Counted from the first letter of the stretch, positions 18,463-28,267 are shown. The stretch: 64,000 nucleotides of DNA from Natronolimnobius sp. AArcel1 (GCF_011043775.1 NZ_JAAKXY010000005.1:124001-188000); one strand, 5' to 3'. Numbers and translations are program-made. The notes: a model not told the origin generated them from the sequence alone.

Positions 18463-19457
18463 TATGTTCCCTCCATCGGAAGTTGGATTGCGCGATAGGC
18501 GTTTTCGGCCGTCGGCTCCGATGGCGGCTCATCATCGTACAGCAACAGCGTCAGTCGGAGTTCCGAGTCGGTCATCGTCGGCGTCACATCGAGCGTCTGG
18601 TGAACGGTTTCGCCATCAGCGACCGTCTCCGTCTGTCGGTCCACCTCATCCTGCTCATGGACAGTGACAGAGCTTTCGTTCCCATCGCCGTAACTCACGT
18701 CCTCGAGCAAGACGACGGTTGTGTACGTCCGTTCTTCGTGCTCGTGGTTCGTAATCGTCGTCTCGAGTTCGTGTGAGTCCTCGTCCTCGAACGTTGCCTC
18801 GTACATTGTCTCTTGGTCACCGTCGACGCCCTCGCTCTCGATTGCAAATTCGGTGAAGCCGTCATGCTGTGGCGGGTTAGCAACGGCAAAGCCAACGGTC
18901 CCAGCAACAAGAACCAGACCGACGACGATTGCAATGTTGTACGCTCGAGTACTGGGACGGTCATACAGCGTCGCTTGAGCCGTGAATACTGGGACCATGG
19001 ACCGAACCGATGGTGTATAGCGACGAGTAGGTGTGCAACGGTATCGAGCGACGATTGAGACGAGTGCACACAGAATGGTTACACCCGCGATCCCGAACAG
19101 TACCGGTTCGAGGGTCACACCCCTAGGGGACACGGACGCAAAAAGGGTGATCGTGGGAACGATAGCAACGCTAAAAACAATTGATAAGACTATTCGTTCG
19201 ATTGACTCGAGGCCGCCGCTTGCGAGTAACGGATTTCCGAGTCCGGTTTTGCCCTCATCAAACAACTGGTATGCCTCGTTTGGCTCATCTGGAAACAGCG
19301 CTGAAACGAGCGCATACCCCGGAAGGAAGCAGATGAGCGGAATCGCAAGGAGGATTCGTCCGATGCCACTGATTCCGGAAATAATGCCAAACGAAAGGCC
19401 GCCAGCGATGACGATCACCAGTGTGAGGTCGAAAAACCACCAGTTGGTGTTGCTCAT
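18462..19457 (-). CDS. DUF1616 family membrane protein
   Basis: 331 residues. Four to five membrane segments in the first about 180 residues include F-L-P-G-Y-A-L-V-S-A-L-F-P (about 45-57), a hallmark of this archaeal family. The C-terminal part (about 195-320) is predicted extracellular and beta-rich, with repeated E-x-T-x-T-I-x-N-H-E-H-E-x-R patterns. DUF1616 genes are regular members of haloarchaeal and methanogen cell-surface polysaccharide clusters, but the function is unknown. It forms a two-gene operon with the YdjM-like gene. Confidence 0.85.
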   Translation of the reverse strand: MSNTNWWFFDLTLVIVIAGGLSFGIISGISGIGRILLAIPLICFLPGYALVSALFPDEPNEAYQLFDEGKTGLGNPLLASGGLESIERIVLSIVFSVAIVPTITLFASVSPRGVTLEPVLFGIAGVTILCALVSIVARYRCTPTRRYTPSVRSMVPVFTAQATLYDRPSTRAYNIAIVVGLVLVAGTVGFAVANPPQHDGFTEFAIESEGVDGDQETMYEATFEDEDSHELETTITNHEHEERTYTTVVLLEDVSYGDGNESSVTVHEQDEVDRQTETVADGETVHQTLDVTPTMTDSELRLTLLLYDDEPPSEPTAENAYRAIQLPMEGT

Positions 19458-19849
19458 ATACGTGCTACGAGGAGTGGTGGGTGGTTTATTATCGGCCCAG
19501 TAAGCCCCAGTGAGTGGGGGTCGTCGGACGGCCGTCTGACGCCATCATATACTATTTCCGACAGAGATTATTTTGACGTTCTCAGCGGCCGCTCTGGACG
19601 GTTCCAGAAAGTGCAACAGACGGAAATCGTGGATAATCGTACAGCATAATACTAGCTCGATATAGCCAGGAAGAAACACCCCACCCCATATTCCATATTC
19701 CAAATAGAGCTGCTCAGAACAGCGTTTATGGAGTTTAAAAATGACTAGAAATCATTCACGGGGCTGTTAAAATCTGGTAAATTGAACCGTCACGAAATAC
19801 ACTGTTTCTATGCTTTATTACCCACCTGTGGATAGGGGAAATCGACGCG
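19458..19849. other. Intergenic region between DUF1616 and a DUF7344-like gene
   Basis: No gene seen. A near-perfect palindrome around GTCGGACGGCCGTCTGAC lies at about 19528-19545. A TATA-like CTTTATTACC near 19812-19821 fits a promoter for the next plus-strand gene. The rest is AT-rich and featureless to me. Confidence 0.4.
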
Positions 19850-20440
19850 ATGAGATCGACACATATCACCATGGAAGAACAGTCCAACCGGGAATCGGAC
19901 ACAGAAGAAACGGACGCCGGTTCGGAGCCGACGGTGTCGAAGGACGATCTGTTTCACCTGCTGCAAAACGAGCGCAGACGCATGGTCATCCGGTATCTTC
20001 GCGGGACCGAAGGGCCTGTACGCATGCGCGATGTTGCAGAACAGGTTGCAGCCTGGGAGCACGAGACGACCGTTGAGGAGCTCACGTCGAAACAGCGCCA
20101 GCGCGTCTATATTCCACTCTACCAGTCACACCTCACGAAACTTGACGAGGCGGGCGTCATCGACTATCAGAAAGATCGCGGGATCGTCGAACGAAAACCG
20201 TTCGCCGACACGGTAGATGCCTATCTCGATATCGACGTGAACGAGGACCAACCAGACGAATCAGCCACCACAGAAGAGAGCTGGGACGACTACTATATCG
20301 TCGCAACAGCTGTCTGTTATATGGTCCTATTCGGCGCCGTAATAGAACTGCCCTTCATGTCAATCCTGTCAGGGATCGGCCTCAGTGCACTGATCCTGTT
20401 CCTCTTCACTGTGCTCACGATTACCCGACTTGTTAACTAA
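19850..20440 (+). CDS. DUF7344-like winged-helix protein with two C-terminal membrane segments
   Basis: 196 residues. An acidic leader is followed by a winged helix (about 30-115): F-H-L-L-Q-N-E-R-R-R-M-V-I-R-Y-L-R, then Y-Q-S-H-L-T-K-L-D-E-A-G-V-I-D-Y. Two hydrophobic segments end the protein (about 143-163 and 168-192). The family is haloarchaeal; membrane anchoring suggests it senses or is held at the membrane. A TATA-like box about 30 nt upstream supports ATG 19850, but M-E-E-Q at 19871 is also possible. It is convergent with a relative on the other strand. Confidence 0.78.
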   Translation: MRSTHITMEEQSNRESDTEETDAGSEPTVSKDDLFHLLQNERRRMVIRYLRGTEGPVRMRDVAEQVAAWEHETTVEELTSKQRQRVYIPLYQSHLTKLDEAGVIDYQKDRGIVERKPFADTVDAYLDIDVNEDQPDESATTEESWDDYYIVATAVCYMVLFGAVIELPFMSILSGIGLSALILFLFTVLTITRLVN

Positions 20441-20462
20441 CACAGGGACTCAGCCGACTGTT

Positions 20463-20999
20463 CTAGACGACACTCGGAACGAACCAGACGATCGTCGTCG
20501 TCACGACCGTCACCGTAAGCGCCGTCATCAGTGAAACCGAAATCAGTGTGAGCAACGCAAACAACACGACGAGCGACACCGTTCCGAAAACAGCCGGTGA
20601 AAGCGCTGGCCCCTCGTTCCTGTCCGTCATCGACCGTTCGACAACCCCCTGTGTTTCATCGAACTCGATTTCACCTGCTGCCTCGAGTGCTGGCAGTCGT
20701 TCTTGGTGAAGGCGCTCGTGGACGCCAGCCCAGGTATCGAGTGGCGGTTGTGCGGGAGCGATCAACTGATCCGTGAGTTCATCGACGGTTGCTGGCAACT
20801 GTACATCCTCGAGGACCACACGCAATTCGTCATCGTCGTCGGGAACGAACGCGTCAACCTCGGTGGCCCCTACTGCGTGAGGGCCTTGCAGGTTATGATA
20901 AATCGGGATATCCGGACCAGGAGGGGGTTCAGAGCCTTCTGAACACTCATCGGGGGGAGTGTTCGATGAAGGGCGCAACCAAGACGGCGTCAGACGCAT
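20463..20999 (-). CDS. Divergent DUF7344-like protein with C-terminal membrane segments
   Basis: 178 residues. The first about 50 are Pro/Glu-rich and unlike the family. The middle keeps part of the winged-helix pattern (V-D-E-L-T-D-Q-L, then H-E-R-L-H-Q-E-R-L-P-A-L-E-A-A-G-E-I-E-F-D-E). Two hydrophobic stretches end the protein. The R-R-R helix at the start of the domain, present in the neighbour at 19850, is missing here, so DNA binding is doubtful. Start chosen at M-R-L-T-P; an in-frame ATG at 21038 also exists. Probably a diverged or decaying paralogue. Confidence 0.55.
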   Translation of the reverse strand: MRLTPSWLRPSSNTPPDECSEGSEPPPGPDIPIYHNLQGPHAVGATEVDAFVPDDDDELRVVLEDVQLPATVDELTDQLIAPAQPPLDTWAGVHERLHQERLPALEAAGEIEFDETQGVVERSMTDRNEGPALSPAVFGTVSLVVLFALLTLISVSLMTALTVTVVTTTIVWFVPSVV

Positions 21000-21148
21000 A
21001 TTGCGCGCTACCCCCTCGTTGCATATAAGCATTTTCACGGTTTATCCGGCTCAAACCATTTCAGCCGAGCCTAGAGCGGATTTTACCGGCAAACGAGGCG
21101 TGCGCGAAACGTCTGTGAGAACTAATACGTGCATAATGCAGCCGATGA

Positions 21149-22855
21149 CTACGGATTGATCGACTGGATGGGCTGGAGCCATCGTTGAAGTGTAGGGTCC
21201 GTCTCGGCCCACGGATCGAACCAGCCACGGAGATCGGTGATCCGAAGTTTGTGTCGGGCTGGCAGTGGATGAGCCGACTCGAGATCATCCAACAGTCGCT
21301 GGTCGAAGTCATGTGTTTCGAAGAGGTGTTCACGATTCGGCCATGGCGGTTCGAAGGAGGGGAGAAACGGTGTCTTCCGACGAACAAAGCCTTCGATTTC
21401 GTTGAGAAGTGCGACATCATGGGGGCGGTCCGGTGGCCGATGGCGAAGAATCGAATCATCGACCTGCTCGCAGGCCTCGAGGAACGTCGCCGTCGTCCGA
21501 TGGGCTGGTGGCGTCCGGAGATGCCAGTCGATCAGTTCGCGATCTGTCGCCAGAAACGACGTGATGAAGTGATCCGAAAGCTGGGCGTGGAACGGAATCG
21601 ATGGCTGATTGGCGATGCCACAACACGTCAGTGTGTTCTGGACATCCCCCGCCCGTGATTGACAGGCATCGAACGCATCGCCAACAGCAGCTCTAACGAA
21701 CGACTCTGGCGATTCGTCAAATGCCGTTCGGTCAGCGAGTTCGAGACTTGCCGCCTGACTGTATCCAAACTTCTCGAGGAGAGTATCGATAGGGTTTGGA
21801 TCAGACTCGAGTCCACCGACCGGGATGCGCTTGTCGAGGACATCGACCGTCTCTCGTGCGGTGAAGTGACCGCGGAAGAAGGTATCACAGAGCAGGCCGT
21901 GATACATGGTATCGACGCCGATATCGTCGGTATAGCCGGCGTGGTGAATGTGCAGCGACTCTTTGATCCCCTGTGAGTACCGAATCTTTGTGTCATCGGG
22001 ACGAAGGTAGCGTTCGTCCGGTGGAAACGCAGTGTGGGCTGCACCGTACTGAGCAGCGAGACGCTTTGCGCCCCGTACCTCCTGTGCATCTGGTGAGCCG
22101 ACCGTGTACGCGTGGTCGATTTGATCGACCTGAGAGAGGATGATCCGGGAGTCATAGCCAGCCGACAACAGAACTCCCTTTTTGCCAGGAAGTCTCGAGC
22201 GACGCCTGAGCGCACGTTCGAGCCGGGTTGCCAGTTCGTCTACGTAGTCGAACGGTTCGGGCTGATAGACGAATCGGTCGAGTGGGGTGTATCCGGACAA
22301 CTCGAGTCGGCTATCGATCGGGAGTCGATGCAATCCCTCGAGCGCCGTCTTTTCTCCGAGGATGACGCCAAGATGCAGGTACTCGAGCACGCCGGTTCGA
22401 TCTGGTGTTGGGTCCGGTACCGTCTGACCAACGGCTGCAGCGTCAGTACCGAACACTCGAGTCCCGGGATCGTCGGTGTAGAAACACTCTCGCGAGCGAA
22501 CCGGGTCGGTTGCGACGAATGCCTCAGCAACTTCCTCGTGGTCGAGGACAACGAGATACGACCCGTTGAGGTCTCGAAGAACGCCGTGGCCGCGGCGTTC
22601 GTACTGGTCAACGAGCCACTCGGCCGAGTTCACGGGATCGTCACTGTTAGATTCAGGGACGTACAGTTCGCCCCAAACGACACAACAGCACTTGTCGTCG
22701 CTGTACTGTGCGCTCCAACCAGGTGCGCCGAGGTCGTCGTCTCTGAGTCCGACCGTTAGCCGCGGGCCGGAACAGACCACATCGAACGCGTCGGTCGATC
22801 TGACGCGGTCAAACTGCTCGCGATCACCGAAGACGCCAAAGAGTTCCCTATGCAT
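21149..22855 (-). CDS. Asparagine-synthase-like amidotransferase lacking the N-terminal cysteine
   Basis: 568 residues. The N-terminal half resembles a class-II glutaminase fold (L-F-G-V-F-G-D near the start, then S-G-P-R-L-T-V-G-L-R-D-D) but begins M-H-R-E-L rather than M-C, so glutamine hydrolysis by the usual nucleophile is not possible. The C-terminal half has the ATP-pyrophosphatase loop G-V-L-L-S-A-G-Y-D-S-R-I-I-L. Such enzymes in exopolysaccharide loci may use free ammonia or another amine to amidate sugar acids. ATG 22873 is an alternative start. Neighbours are a glycan-deacetylase gene and the membrane genes above. Confidence 0.75.
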   Translation of the reverse strand: MHRELFGVFGDREQFDRVRSTDAFDVVCSGPRLTVGLRDDDLGAPGWSAQYSDDKCCCVVWGELYVPESNSDDPVNSAEWLVDQYERRGHGVLRDLNGSYLVVLDHEEVAEAFVATDPVRSRECFYTDDPGTRVFGTDAAAVGQTVPDPTPDRTGVLEYLHLGVILGEKTALEGLHRLPIDSRLELSGYTPLDRFVYQPEPFDYVDELATRLERALRRRSRLPGKKGVLLSAGYDSRIILSQVDQIDHAYTVGSPDAQEVRGAKRLAAQYGAAHTAFPPDERYLRPDDTKIRYSQGIKESLHIHHAGYTDDIGVDTMYHGLLCDTFFRGHFTARETVDVLDKRIPVGGLESDPNPIDTLLEKFGYSQAASLELADRTAFDESPESFVRAAVGDAFDACQSRAGDVQNTLTCCGIANQPSIPFHAQLSDHFITSFLATDRELIDWHLRTPPAHRTTATFLEACEQVDDSILRHRPPDRPHDVALLNEIEGFVRRKTPFLPSFEPPWPNREHLFETHDFDQRLLDDLESAHPLPARHKLRITDLRGWFDPWAETDPTLQRWLQPIQSINP

Positions 22856-22869
22856 TGTCATCGTTTCAA

Positions 22870-23044
22870 TCACTCCATGCGCTCGTCAGCGTACGAAGTC
22901 GGGGTGCCCGACTGGAGTGCTCTCACGTACGCCTCATACAGTGTATTGTAGCGTGTTACCGACGATCGCTCGAACGGAAACGGCGATCCCAAGTACCGAA
23001 CTACAACGTTCCGTATCACTAGCAGTCCGTCTGCAGTACCAGCC
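22870..23044 (-). pseudogene. Short coding remnant upstream of the asparagine-synthase-like gene
   Basis: On the minus strand an open frame of about 58 residues reads from about L-L-A-G-T-A-D-G-L-L-V-I-R through Y-L-G-S-P-F-P-F-E-R-S and R-Y-N-T-L-Y-E-A-Y-V-R-A-L-Q-S-G to S-Y-A-D-E-R-M-E and a TGA at 22870-22872. A stop codon bounds it upstream, and there is no ATG. The pattern resembles the last residues of a larger enzyme, perhaps a glycosyltransferase. Its end overlaps the alternative start region of the next gene, as in a former operon. Confidence 0.3.
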
Positions 23045-23170
23045 AATAACTATGGTATCGATAAGCCTCGAGAGCAGCATAGTCGCCTGTTTCAGCGAAT
23101 CGAATAGGCAGTGGCGTCGGGGCCTATCGGCTCTATAATAATGGCGTCACTGTCGGTAGCAGCGACTACT

Positions 23171-24535
23171 ATGTCACAGCACCGTTCGACACGCCGACGA
23201 CTCCTTGCACTCTCGGGCGCAGCAGGACTCACCGGTATCGCAGGCTGTGCAGACCGACTTGACTCGATTACCGGCGACAACGGCGATGTCGGAGCTGACA
23301 ACGGCAACGAAAGCGAGAACGAGTCCGAAACCGGCGCCGATATCGATGATGGCGACGGACCGGCCGCGCCCGTCGACGGCGTCCCGGAACTCGAAACCGA
23401 GTACGACAGTCGCGAGCAGTACCGCCAACCTGGCCACCAACTCGACGATTTCAGTGACCTCGACCAGTGGGAAGTCGTGCAGGGATCTGGCGAGGCAGAT
23501 GAAGACGTCGTCTTCGATGGCGACCAGAGCTTCCGACTCGAGTCCGACGGCGAGGAGAATATCGTTGCAGAGCGCAGTCTCGAGGGCGAAGACCTGACGG
23601 AAATGGACCTGTCGGTTGCCGTTCGAACGTCGACACCGCAGAACATCACGATCAACCTGCGACTCGTCGATCAGTTCGGAAGCGAGCGTGTGCACTCGCT
23701 GCGCGAGGTTACCTATCGCGAACCCGATATCGGCTGGTTCCGCGCAAGTCCTGGCGTTTTCGAGCAAGACGACTACGAACCCACAATGGACCATCTTGAC
23801 CGTCTTGAAATTCAGGTACTGCACTCAATGGATGAGGCTGAGGTCTGGATTGACGACGTACGAACGCACGAGCGCCCCGATCAGGGGTACGTGATGCTAG
23901 TCTGGGATGACGGGTTCTCGGACTACTACGAGACTGCATCACCTCTCCACGACGAGTTCGACTTCCAGACGGTACAGGCACCGGTCCCACAGTGGACCGA
24001 GCAAGGTCGTGACGGGATTATGTCCGTCTCCGAACTCCAAGAGCGCCAGGAGGCAGGCGACCAGATCGTCGTCCACGGAACGCATGAGCCAATTCACGAG
24101 TACGACGATGAGGACGCAATCGACGCCCGACTTCGACAGGACAAACACTGGTTCATCCAGAACGACTTCGAAGGTGCGAACTACATCGTCTTCCCGCACA
24201 ACAGCTTCGATAACACGAGCCTCGAGTACACCACACAGTATCACTACTGCGGCGGGTTCAACCAGGCAGGCGACGTCAACACGACGAGTGTCTACGGCTT
24301 CGATCCGCTGGTGCTTCCCCGAACAATCGGCCACGACCTCGAGATCTCGAAACGCTGTGTGGATCTCGCCGCAGAGCACAACCAGTGTACCATCCTGAAC
24401 TTCCACGCCTTCGACGAAGACAACACGATGCCCGCGGACGACTACGAGGAACTCCTCGAGCACATCGACGACGCCGATGTCGAGGTTATCACGTTCGACG
24501 ACCTCTGGGAGATGCGGACAGAACCACACTATTAA
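23171..24535 (+). CDS. Secreted polysaccharide deacetylase-family lipoprotein
   Basis: 454 residues. Tat signal R-S-T-R-R-R-L-L-A-L-S-G with lipobox I-A-G-C, an acidic linker, a beta-rich carbohydrate-binding-like domain (about 95-235), and a C-terminal NodB-like barrel. Metal and catalytic positions are present: W245-D246-D247-G248 and the H-E-P-I-H motif (His305, His309). It likely removes N- or O-acetyl groups from an extracellular glycan. In-frame ATGs upstream (23111, 23141) would put extra residues before the Tat motif and are less likely. One of three related proteins in this locus. Confidence 0.83.
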   Translation: MSQHRSTRRRLLALSGAAGLTGIAGCADRLDSITGDNGDVGADNGNESENESETGADIDDGDGPAAPVDGVPELETEYDSREQYRQPGHQLDDFSDLDQWEVVQGSGEADEDVVFDGDQSFRLESDGEENIVAERSLEGEDLTEMDLSVAVRTSTPQNITINLRLVDQFGSERVHSLREVTYREPDIGWFRASPGVFEQDDYEPTMDHLDRLEIQVLHSMDEAEVWIDDVRTHERPDQGYVMLVWDDGFSDYYETASPLHDEFDFQTVQAPVPQWTEQGRDGIMSVSELQERQEAGDQIVVHGTHEPIHEYDDEDAIDARLRQDKHWFIQNDFEGANYIVFPHNSFDNTSLEYTTQYHYCGGFNQAGDVNTTSVYGFDPLVLPRTIGHDLEISKRCVDLAAEHNQCTILNFHAFDEDNTMPADDYEELLEHIDDADVEVITFDDLWEMRTEPHY

Positions 24536-24827
24536 CCGCCTCACGTTGCCGAACAGCACCGTCGTGCTGACGCACACATGAGTTTTCTGAGGACATCAGC
24601 AACAGCGTTGAGTGCTGGAACGCAGTGATACGGGACAAGACAGCCATAGCCACAGTGGATCAAAAACCATACTTTGGATAATCATACTTCAAAGTACGAT
24701 ATTGGCTGCAGTGTCGTCCACAGAAATCTGACTCTCGAGTACGCCAGAATAGTATCAGAGACAGGGAAACGGGGCGCAAAACAGGGAACCGACCATGGAA
24801 GCCGACTGTTCTGAGAGAGCGTCGTGG

Positions 24828-26039
24828 TCAGTCCGTCGAGAGCGTGATCGATTCGGTTGCCGTTCGACCGGCGTCGTCGGTCACCCGTAACACGATCGAG
24901 TCCCGGCCGTTGTCGCCAGCCGTAACCTCGAGAAGTTCGCCAGTCTCGTCGAACGAACCAGTGGCACCAATATCCCACTCGGCGGAAACCAGGGTTCCCG
25001 TTTGGGCACTCGAGCAGGTCCCATCAAGGGTAACACTCTGGCCTGCCTCGAGAGCAAGTTCTGAACCAGTTTCAGGTTCGGGCCTGATTTCGGCGATGGG
25101 TGCGTCCGCGTCGTCTGGGCCATTGTCGTCGTCCGTGTCATCCGCTGGAGATGACTCACTGTCATCGTCCTGGTCTGCTGTCTCCTCATCCACGTCAGGT
25201 GCGTGTCCGTTGTCGGGATCATCCTCGAATACCGTATCGGCGACGAGTCGTTCGGTGATCGCGAGGTGCCACTTGACGCGAGTCTCGAGAGCGACGTCAG
25301 TCGAAAGTGTCTCGACAAGATACGCATCAGCATCTAGGTCTCGTGCAGCCTTATGGACGAGCAAGCCACTCGGTTCGGTGTTCGGCCCGGAGAAGGGACC
25401 AGTTTCGAACGCGAGTGTCGAATCATCAACGTACTGTTCAGTCGCGAAGTCAGCCGCCGCTGTGGCGGTTTCGACCGCGGTCGGTCCACTCGAGTGAAAG
25501 ATTGCCTGCCCGACGCCATCGACCGGATCGCCAGCATAGAGGCCCGTTGATTCGTGAAGGTCGACAACGACGTCAGGGTCGTACTCGCGGAGGACATCCC
25601 AGATTCCCTGGGCAAGGTCAGACTCCGGATCCGCACCTTCGGGGAACTGCCGATTGAGATCACTCCAGTCGTCACCACTGCGAGTGCCCTGTTCGACAGC
25701 GACTGCGTGAGCTTCTGGAATTACAACGAGCGTTCCGGCATCGATCCGCCAGTCAACGATTTCGCCTGCAGCCTCGTAGCCAGCGACTTCGTTGCCGTGG
25801 ATTCCACCAATAACAACAGCGGTCCCCCCGTCAACCGGTGCGTCGATAACGTGTGCTGTCGTTTCGTGGACTGTTCCCTCCAGAATCGGAACCGAGTCTC
25901 GTGAAAGGTCTTCCTCACCCGTTTCAGCGCTAGTCATCTCCTCGAGTTCGCCACTGACTGTCCCAGCACCAACGCCGGTGACCGCGCAGCCAGTTGCGAT
26001 AGCCAATACAGATCGTCGCGAAAGCGTCTCGCGTTGCAT
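24828..26039 (-). CDS. Secreted M14-family deacylase/aspartoacylase-like protein with a PKD-like domain
   Basis: 403 residues. Tat-type signal L-S-R-R-S-V-L-A-I-A. The catalytic domain has the zinc motif G-I-H-G-N-E (His81, Glu84) and the third ligand His162 in V-V-D-L-H-E-S, as in succinylglutamate desuccinylase/AstE-like enzymes. The C-terminal part (about 305-403) follows an acidic linker and looks like a PKD/Ig-like domain (G-Q-S-V-T-L-D-G-T-C-S-S, ending T-E-S-I-T-L-S). Substrate unknown; an amide or ester on the cell-surface glycan is plausible from context. An in-frame ATG at 26153 precedes the Tat motif by 38 residues and is rejected. Confidence 0.8.
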   Translation of the reverse strand: MQRETLSRRSVLAIATGCAVTGVGAGTVSGELEEMTSAETGEEDLSRDSVPILEGTVHETTAHVIDAPVDGGTAVVIGGIHGNEVAGYEAAGEIVDWRIDAGTLVVIPEAHAVAVEQGTRSGDDWSDLNRQFPEGADPESDLAQGIWDVLREYDPDVVVDLHESTGLYAGDPVDGVGQAIFHSSGPTAVETATAAADFATEQYVDDSTLAFETGPFSGPNTEPSGLLVHKAARDLDADAYLVETLSTDVALETRVKWHLAITERLVADTVFEDDPDNGHAPDVDEETADQDDDSESSPADDTDDDNGPDDADAPIAEIRPEPETGSELALEAGQSVTLDGTCSSAQTGTLVSAEWDIGATGSFDETGELLEVTAGDNGRDSIVLRVTDDAGRTATESITLSTD

Positions 26040-26234
26040 GCGACCGCTGATACGAACGAGGTGGTGTTTACTATCCCAGCGATAATGACTGAAGGCATGC
26101 CATTTCAGCGCTGAAACGGTCGGTTTCGTACTCGAGAACAGTTTCGAGGGCAACGACCGACCCGCGACTCGAGTGTTGCGATGTGGTCAACAGTTTCGAG
26201 GACGAAGTGACGTCAGGCTACAACGGTGCACTGG

Positions 26235-27548
26235 TCAACAGACGCCGTGGCGCTCGTAAAACCGCCGCACACGATCATCCGTCAGCAGCGGGCCGTGCAC
26301 CTGAATTGATTTCAGTCCGGGGTAGCTGTTGGCCTCGATGACGGTGAACGACCCGTCATCATCGGCAACGAGGATGTCCCAGCCGACGTAGGGAACGAAC
26401 GAGCAGGCGTCAGCCATCTCGAGGATGCGCTCTCGAATGTGGGACCAGCCGGGAACGTGAGCGCCCTCGACCTGTGCGTCGGTGTCTGGATGTCGAGAGT
26501 GCCACGCAACCGTCCCGTCGATGGGCAGTTGCGCGCCATTGCTAAGCTCCCCGGTCTCGGGATCGATGGCCGCCGAAAGACCGCCCTGAGAGAAGTTATC
26601 GAGTGGGACGGAGTCACTCGTCCCCATCCGATGGATCGCTGCGGCGATGAACGGCTCACCGGCTGCCGCGTCGTACATAGTGATGATGCGAAGCGTGTTC
26701 GGCGTCTCCGGATACAGACCGGCCGCGAACGGGCCCTGTTCGACGTACTCACAGACAAGGTACTCCTCGAGAGTGGAGACTAGCGACCGAAACTCGGCCT
26801 CAGTGTAGGAGTCGCCGTTGACCCGATAGCCCGCCTCGGTGCGAGTACACAGCAAGACGTTGTTCCCGCCACCGCCTCGAACCCACTTGAGGACGAGACG
26901 GCCTTCGGCTTCGAGGCGTTCGACGACCCGCTGGGCAGCGTTTCGAGTTGTGACATTGTCCGCTTGCGTCCCCTGCGTGTCCACGGATTGATCCTGTTCT
27001 CCGTCTTGTTGGTGGCTCACGCTGGGCTCAGGCACACCCGTGATGGCCGGTCCGCCGTCAGTCAATTCTTGCGGGCCGACACTCTCAGCACTGTCGTCGA
27101 TTGGATGGTACGTCCCATCTCGAAGCATGCCGTAGACCGCCATCCGATGGGCGTCGAACGGCTGCATCACCCGGTGAAAGAGGAGTTTGTTCGAGAGCGC
27201 GACCGACCACGTTCCATTGACCCGCTTCGAACGGACAAACCGCCGGTAGTCGGTGACGTAGTCTCGATACGTCGATTCCTCGAGGTCATAGAGGGCATCA
27301 GAACGGGTCAAGAACCCGCGACGCCAGAGCCAAAGGCGGCGTTTGAGTGGCCTCGAGACGGTGGATGAACGCTCGGTCGCCGCCAAATCCTGTACGCCTC
27401 TGACCGTGTGATAGAGCTGTCGGACGTTCACAGCTGTCGCTGCCTGACGCTCGGCGATAGTTATCGGTCGGTCAAGACCGTTGCACTCTCGAGAACGGTC
27501 GTCGATAGGTTCGCTCCCGCACCCATCAAATAGAGGGTGTTCGATCAT
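26235..27548 (-). CDS. Sugar-transfer-associated ATP-grasp protein
   Basis: 437 residues. The N-terminal helical part (about 60-140) includes S-N-K-L-L-F-H-R-V-M. The ATP-grasp core shows V-L-K-W-V-R-G-G-G-G-N-N-V (phosphate-binding loop), C-E-Y-V-E-Q-G (hinge), N-T-L-R-I-I-T, and the metal-binding end V-G-W-D-I-L-V-A-D-D-D-G-S-F-T-V-I-E-A-N. This family (ATPgrasp_ST) is found in polysaccharide loci and is thought to ligate an amino acid or similar acid to a sugar. The reading frame stays open to 28112, but that part is antisense to the DoxX gene. Divergent from DoxX with 42 bp between starts. Confidence 0.85.
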   Translation of the reverse strand: MIEHPLFDGCGSEPIDDRSRECNGLDRPITIAERQAATAVNVRQLYHTVRGVQDLAATERSSTVSRPLKRRLWLWRRGFLTRSDALYDLEESTYRDYVTDYRRFVRSKRVNGTWSVALSNKLLFHRVMQPFDAHRMAVYGMLRDGTYHPIDDSAESVGPQELTDGGPAITGVPEPSVSHQQDGEQDQSVDTQGTQADNVTTRNAAQRVVERLEAEGRLVLKWVRGGGGNNVLLCTRTEAGYRVNGDSYTEAEFRSLVSTLEEYLVCEYVEQGPFAAGLYPETPNTLRIITMYDAAAGEPFIAAAIHRMGTSDSVPLDNFSQGGLSAAIDPETGELSNGAQLPIDGTVAWHSRHPDTDAQVEGAHVPGWSHIRERILEMADACSFVPYVGWDILVADDDGSFTVIEANSYPGLKSIQVHGPLLTDDRVRRFYERHGVC

Positions 27549-27590
27549 CGTCGTGGGGCCCCTCTGTACAAATACAAGAGCTGACCCACA

Positions 27591-28157
27591 ATGTCCACAA
27601 CAACGCAAAACAAACTCGAAAGCCGATACGCGGGAATTACACTTGAAGGACACCCTCACGCGCTGACTGCGTGGTTCGTCGTCGCCCTCCGACTCGTGAT
27701 GGGCGGCATGATTCTGTTCGCGGGATTGGGCAAGTTCGCAATCGTTAGCGGCGAAGCGTTCGACGCCAGTGGCTTTCTGATTCATGGTGTCGACCCAGCC
27801 AGCCCCGTCAGCGGCCTCTTCGCCGCGATGGCCGGTAACGCGGCCCTCCTCGAGGTCATCAACGTCATCGTGCCAGTTACGCAGGTGCTGATCGGCGTTG
27901 CGCTGATCGCCGGCGCGTTCGTCCGTCTGGCTGCCCTCGGCGGCGCAATCCAGATGGCAATGTTCTACCTCGGCGGCTGGGAAGGCCAGTGGCTCGCGTT
28001 GTTCGACTCGACGCTGATCTACGCCGTCCTGTTCCTGGCACTGGGCGCGTTCGCCGCCGGTCGAATCGCCGGCCTCGACCGCTACATCGAACAACTCACC
28101 GTCGGCGGCCAACCGCTCCTCGAGCGGTTCCCCAAACTCCGGTACGTCTTGGGCTAA
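27591..28157 (+). CDS. DoxX family membrane protein
   Basis: 188 residues with four membrane segments: about 28-48, 80-100 (I-N-V-I-V-P-V-T-Q-V-L-I-G-V-A-L), 106-122 and 133-152. The motif R-L-V-M-G-G-M-I-L-F-A-G-L-G-K-F is typical of DoxX/DoxD-like proteins, associated with quinone or thiosulfate redox reactions at the membrane. The usual partner subunit is not adjacent, so the exact role here is open. Confidence 0.85.
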   Translation: MSTTTQNKLESRYAGITLEGHPHALTAWFVVALRLVMGGMILFAGLGKFAIVSGEAFDASGFLIHGVDPASPVSGLFAAMAGNAALLEVINVIVPVTQVLIGVALIAGAFVRLAALGGAIQMAMFYLGGWEGQWLALFDSTLIYAVLFLALGAFAAGRIAGLDRYIEQLTVGGQPLLERFPKLRYVLG

Positions 28158-28267
28158 GAGAGGCGTCTCGAGCCACGTTCAGAAGTGGCTCTCTGGTATC
28201 TTCTTCTCCGAACGGTCCACTGGACCAAAACACCCAAGTCATTATCGCGATAATCATTATCCAACGT

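Noticed and set aside
27549-28112. N-terminal extension of the ATP-grasp frame
   Set aside because: This part is the antisense of the DoxX gene; the protein pattern starts at M-I-E-H-P.
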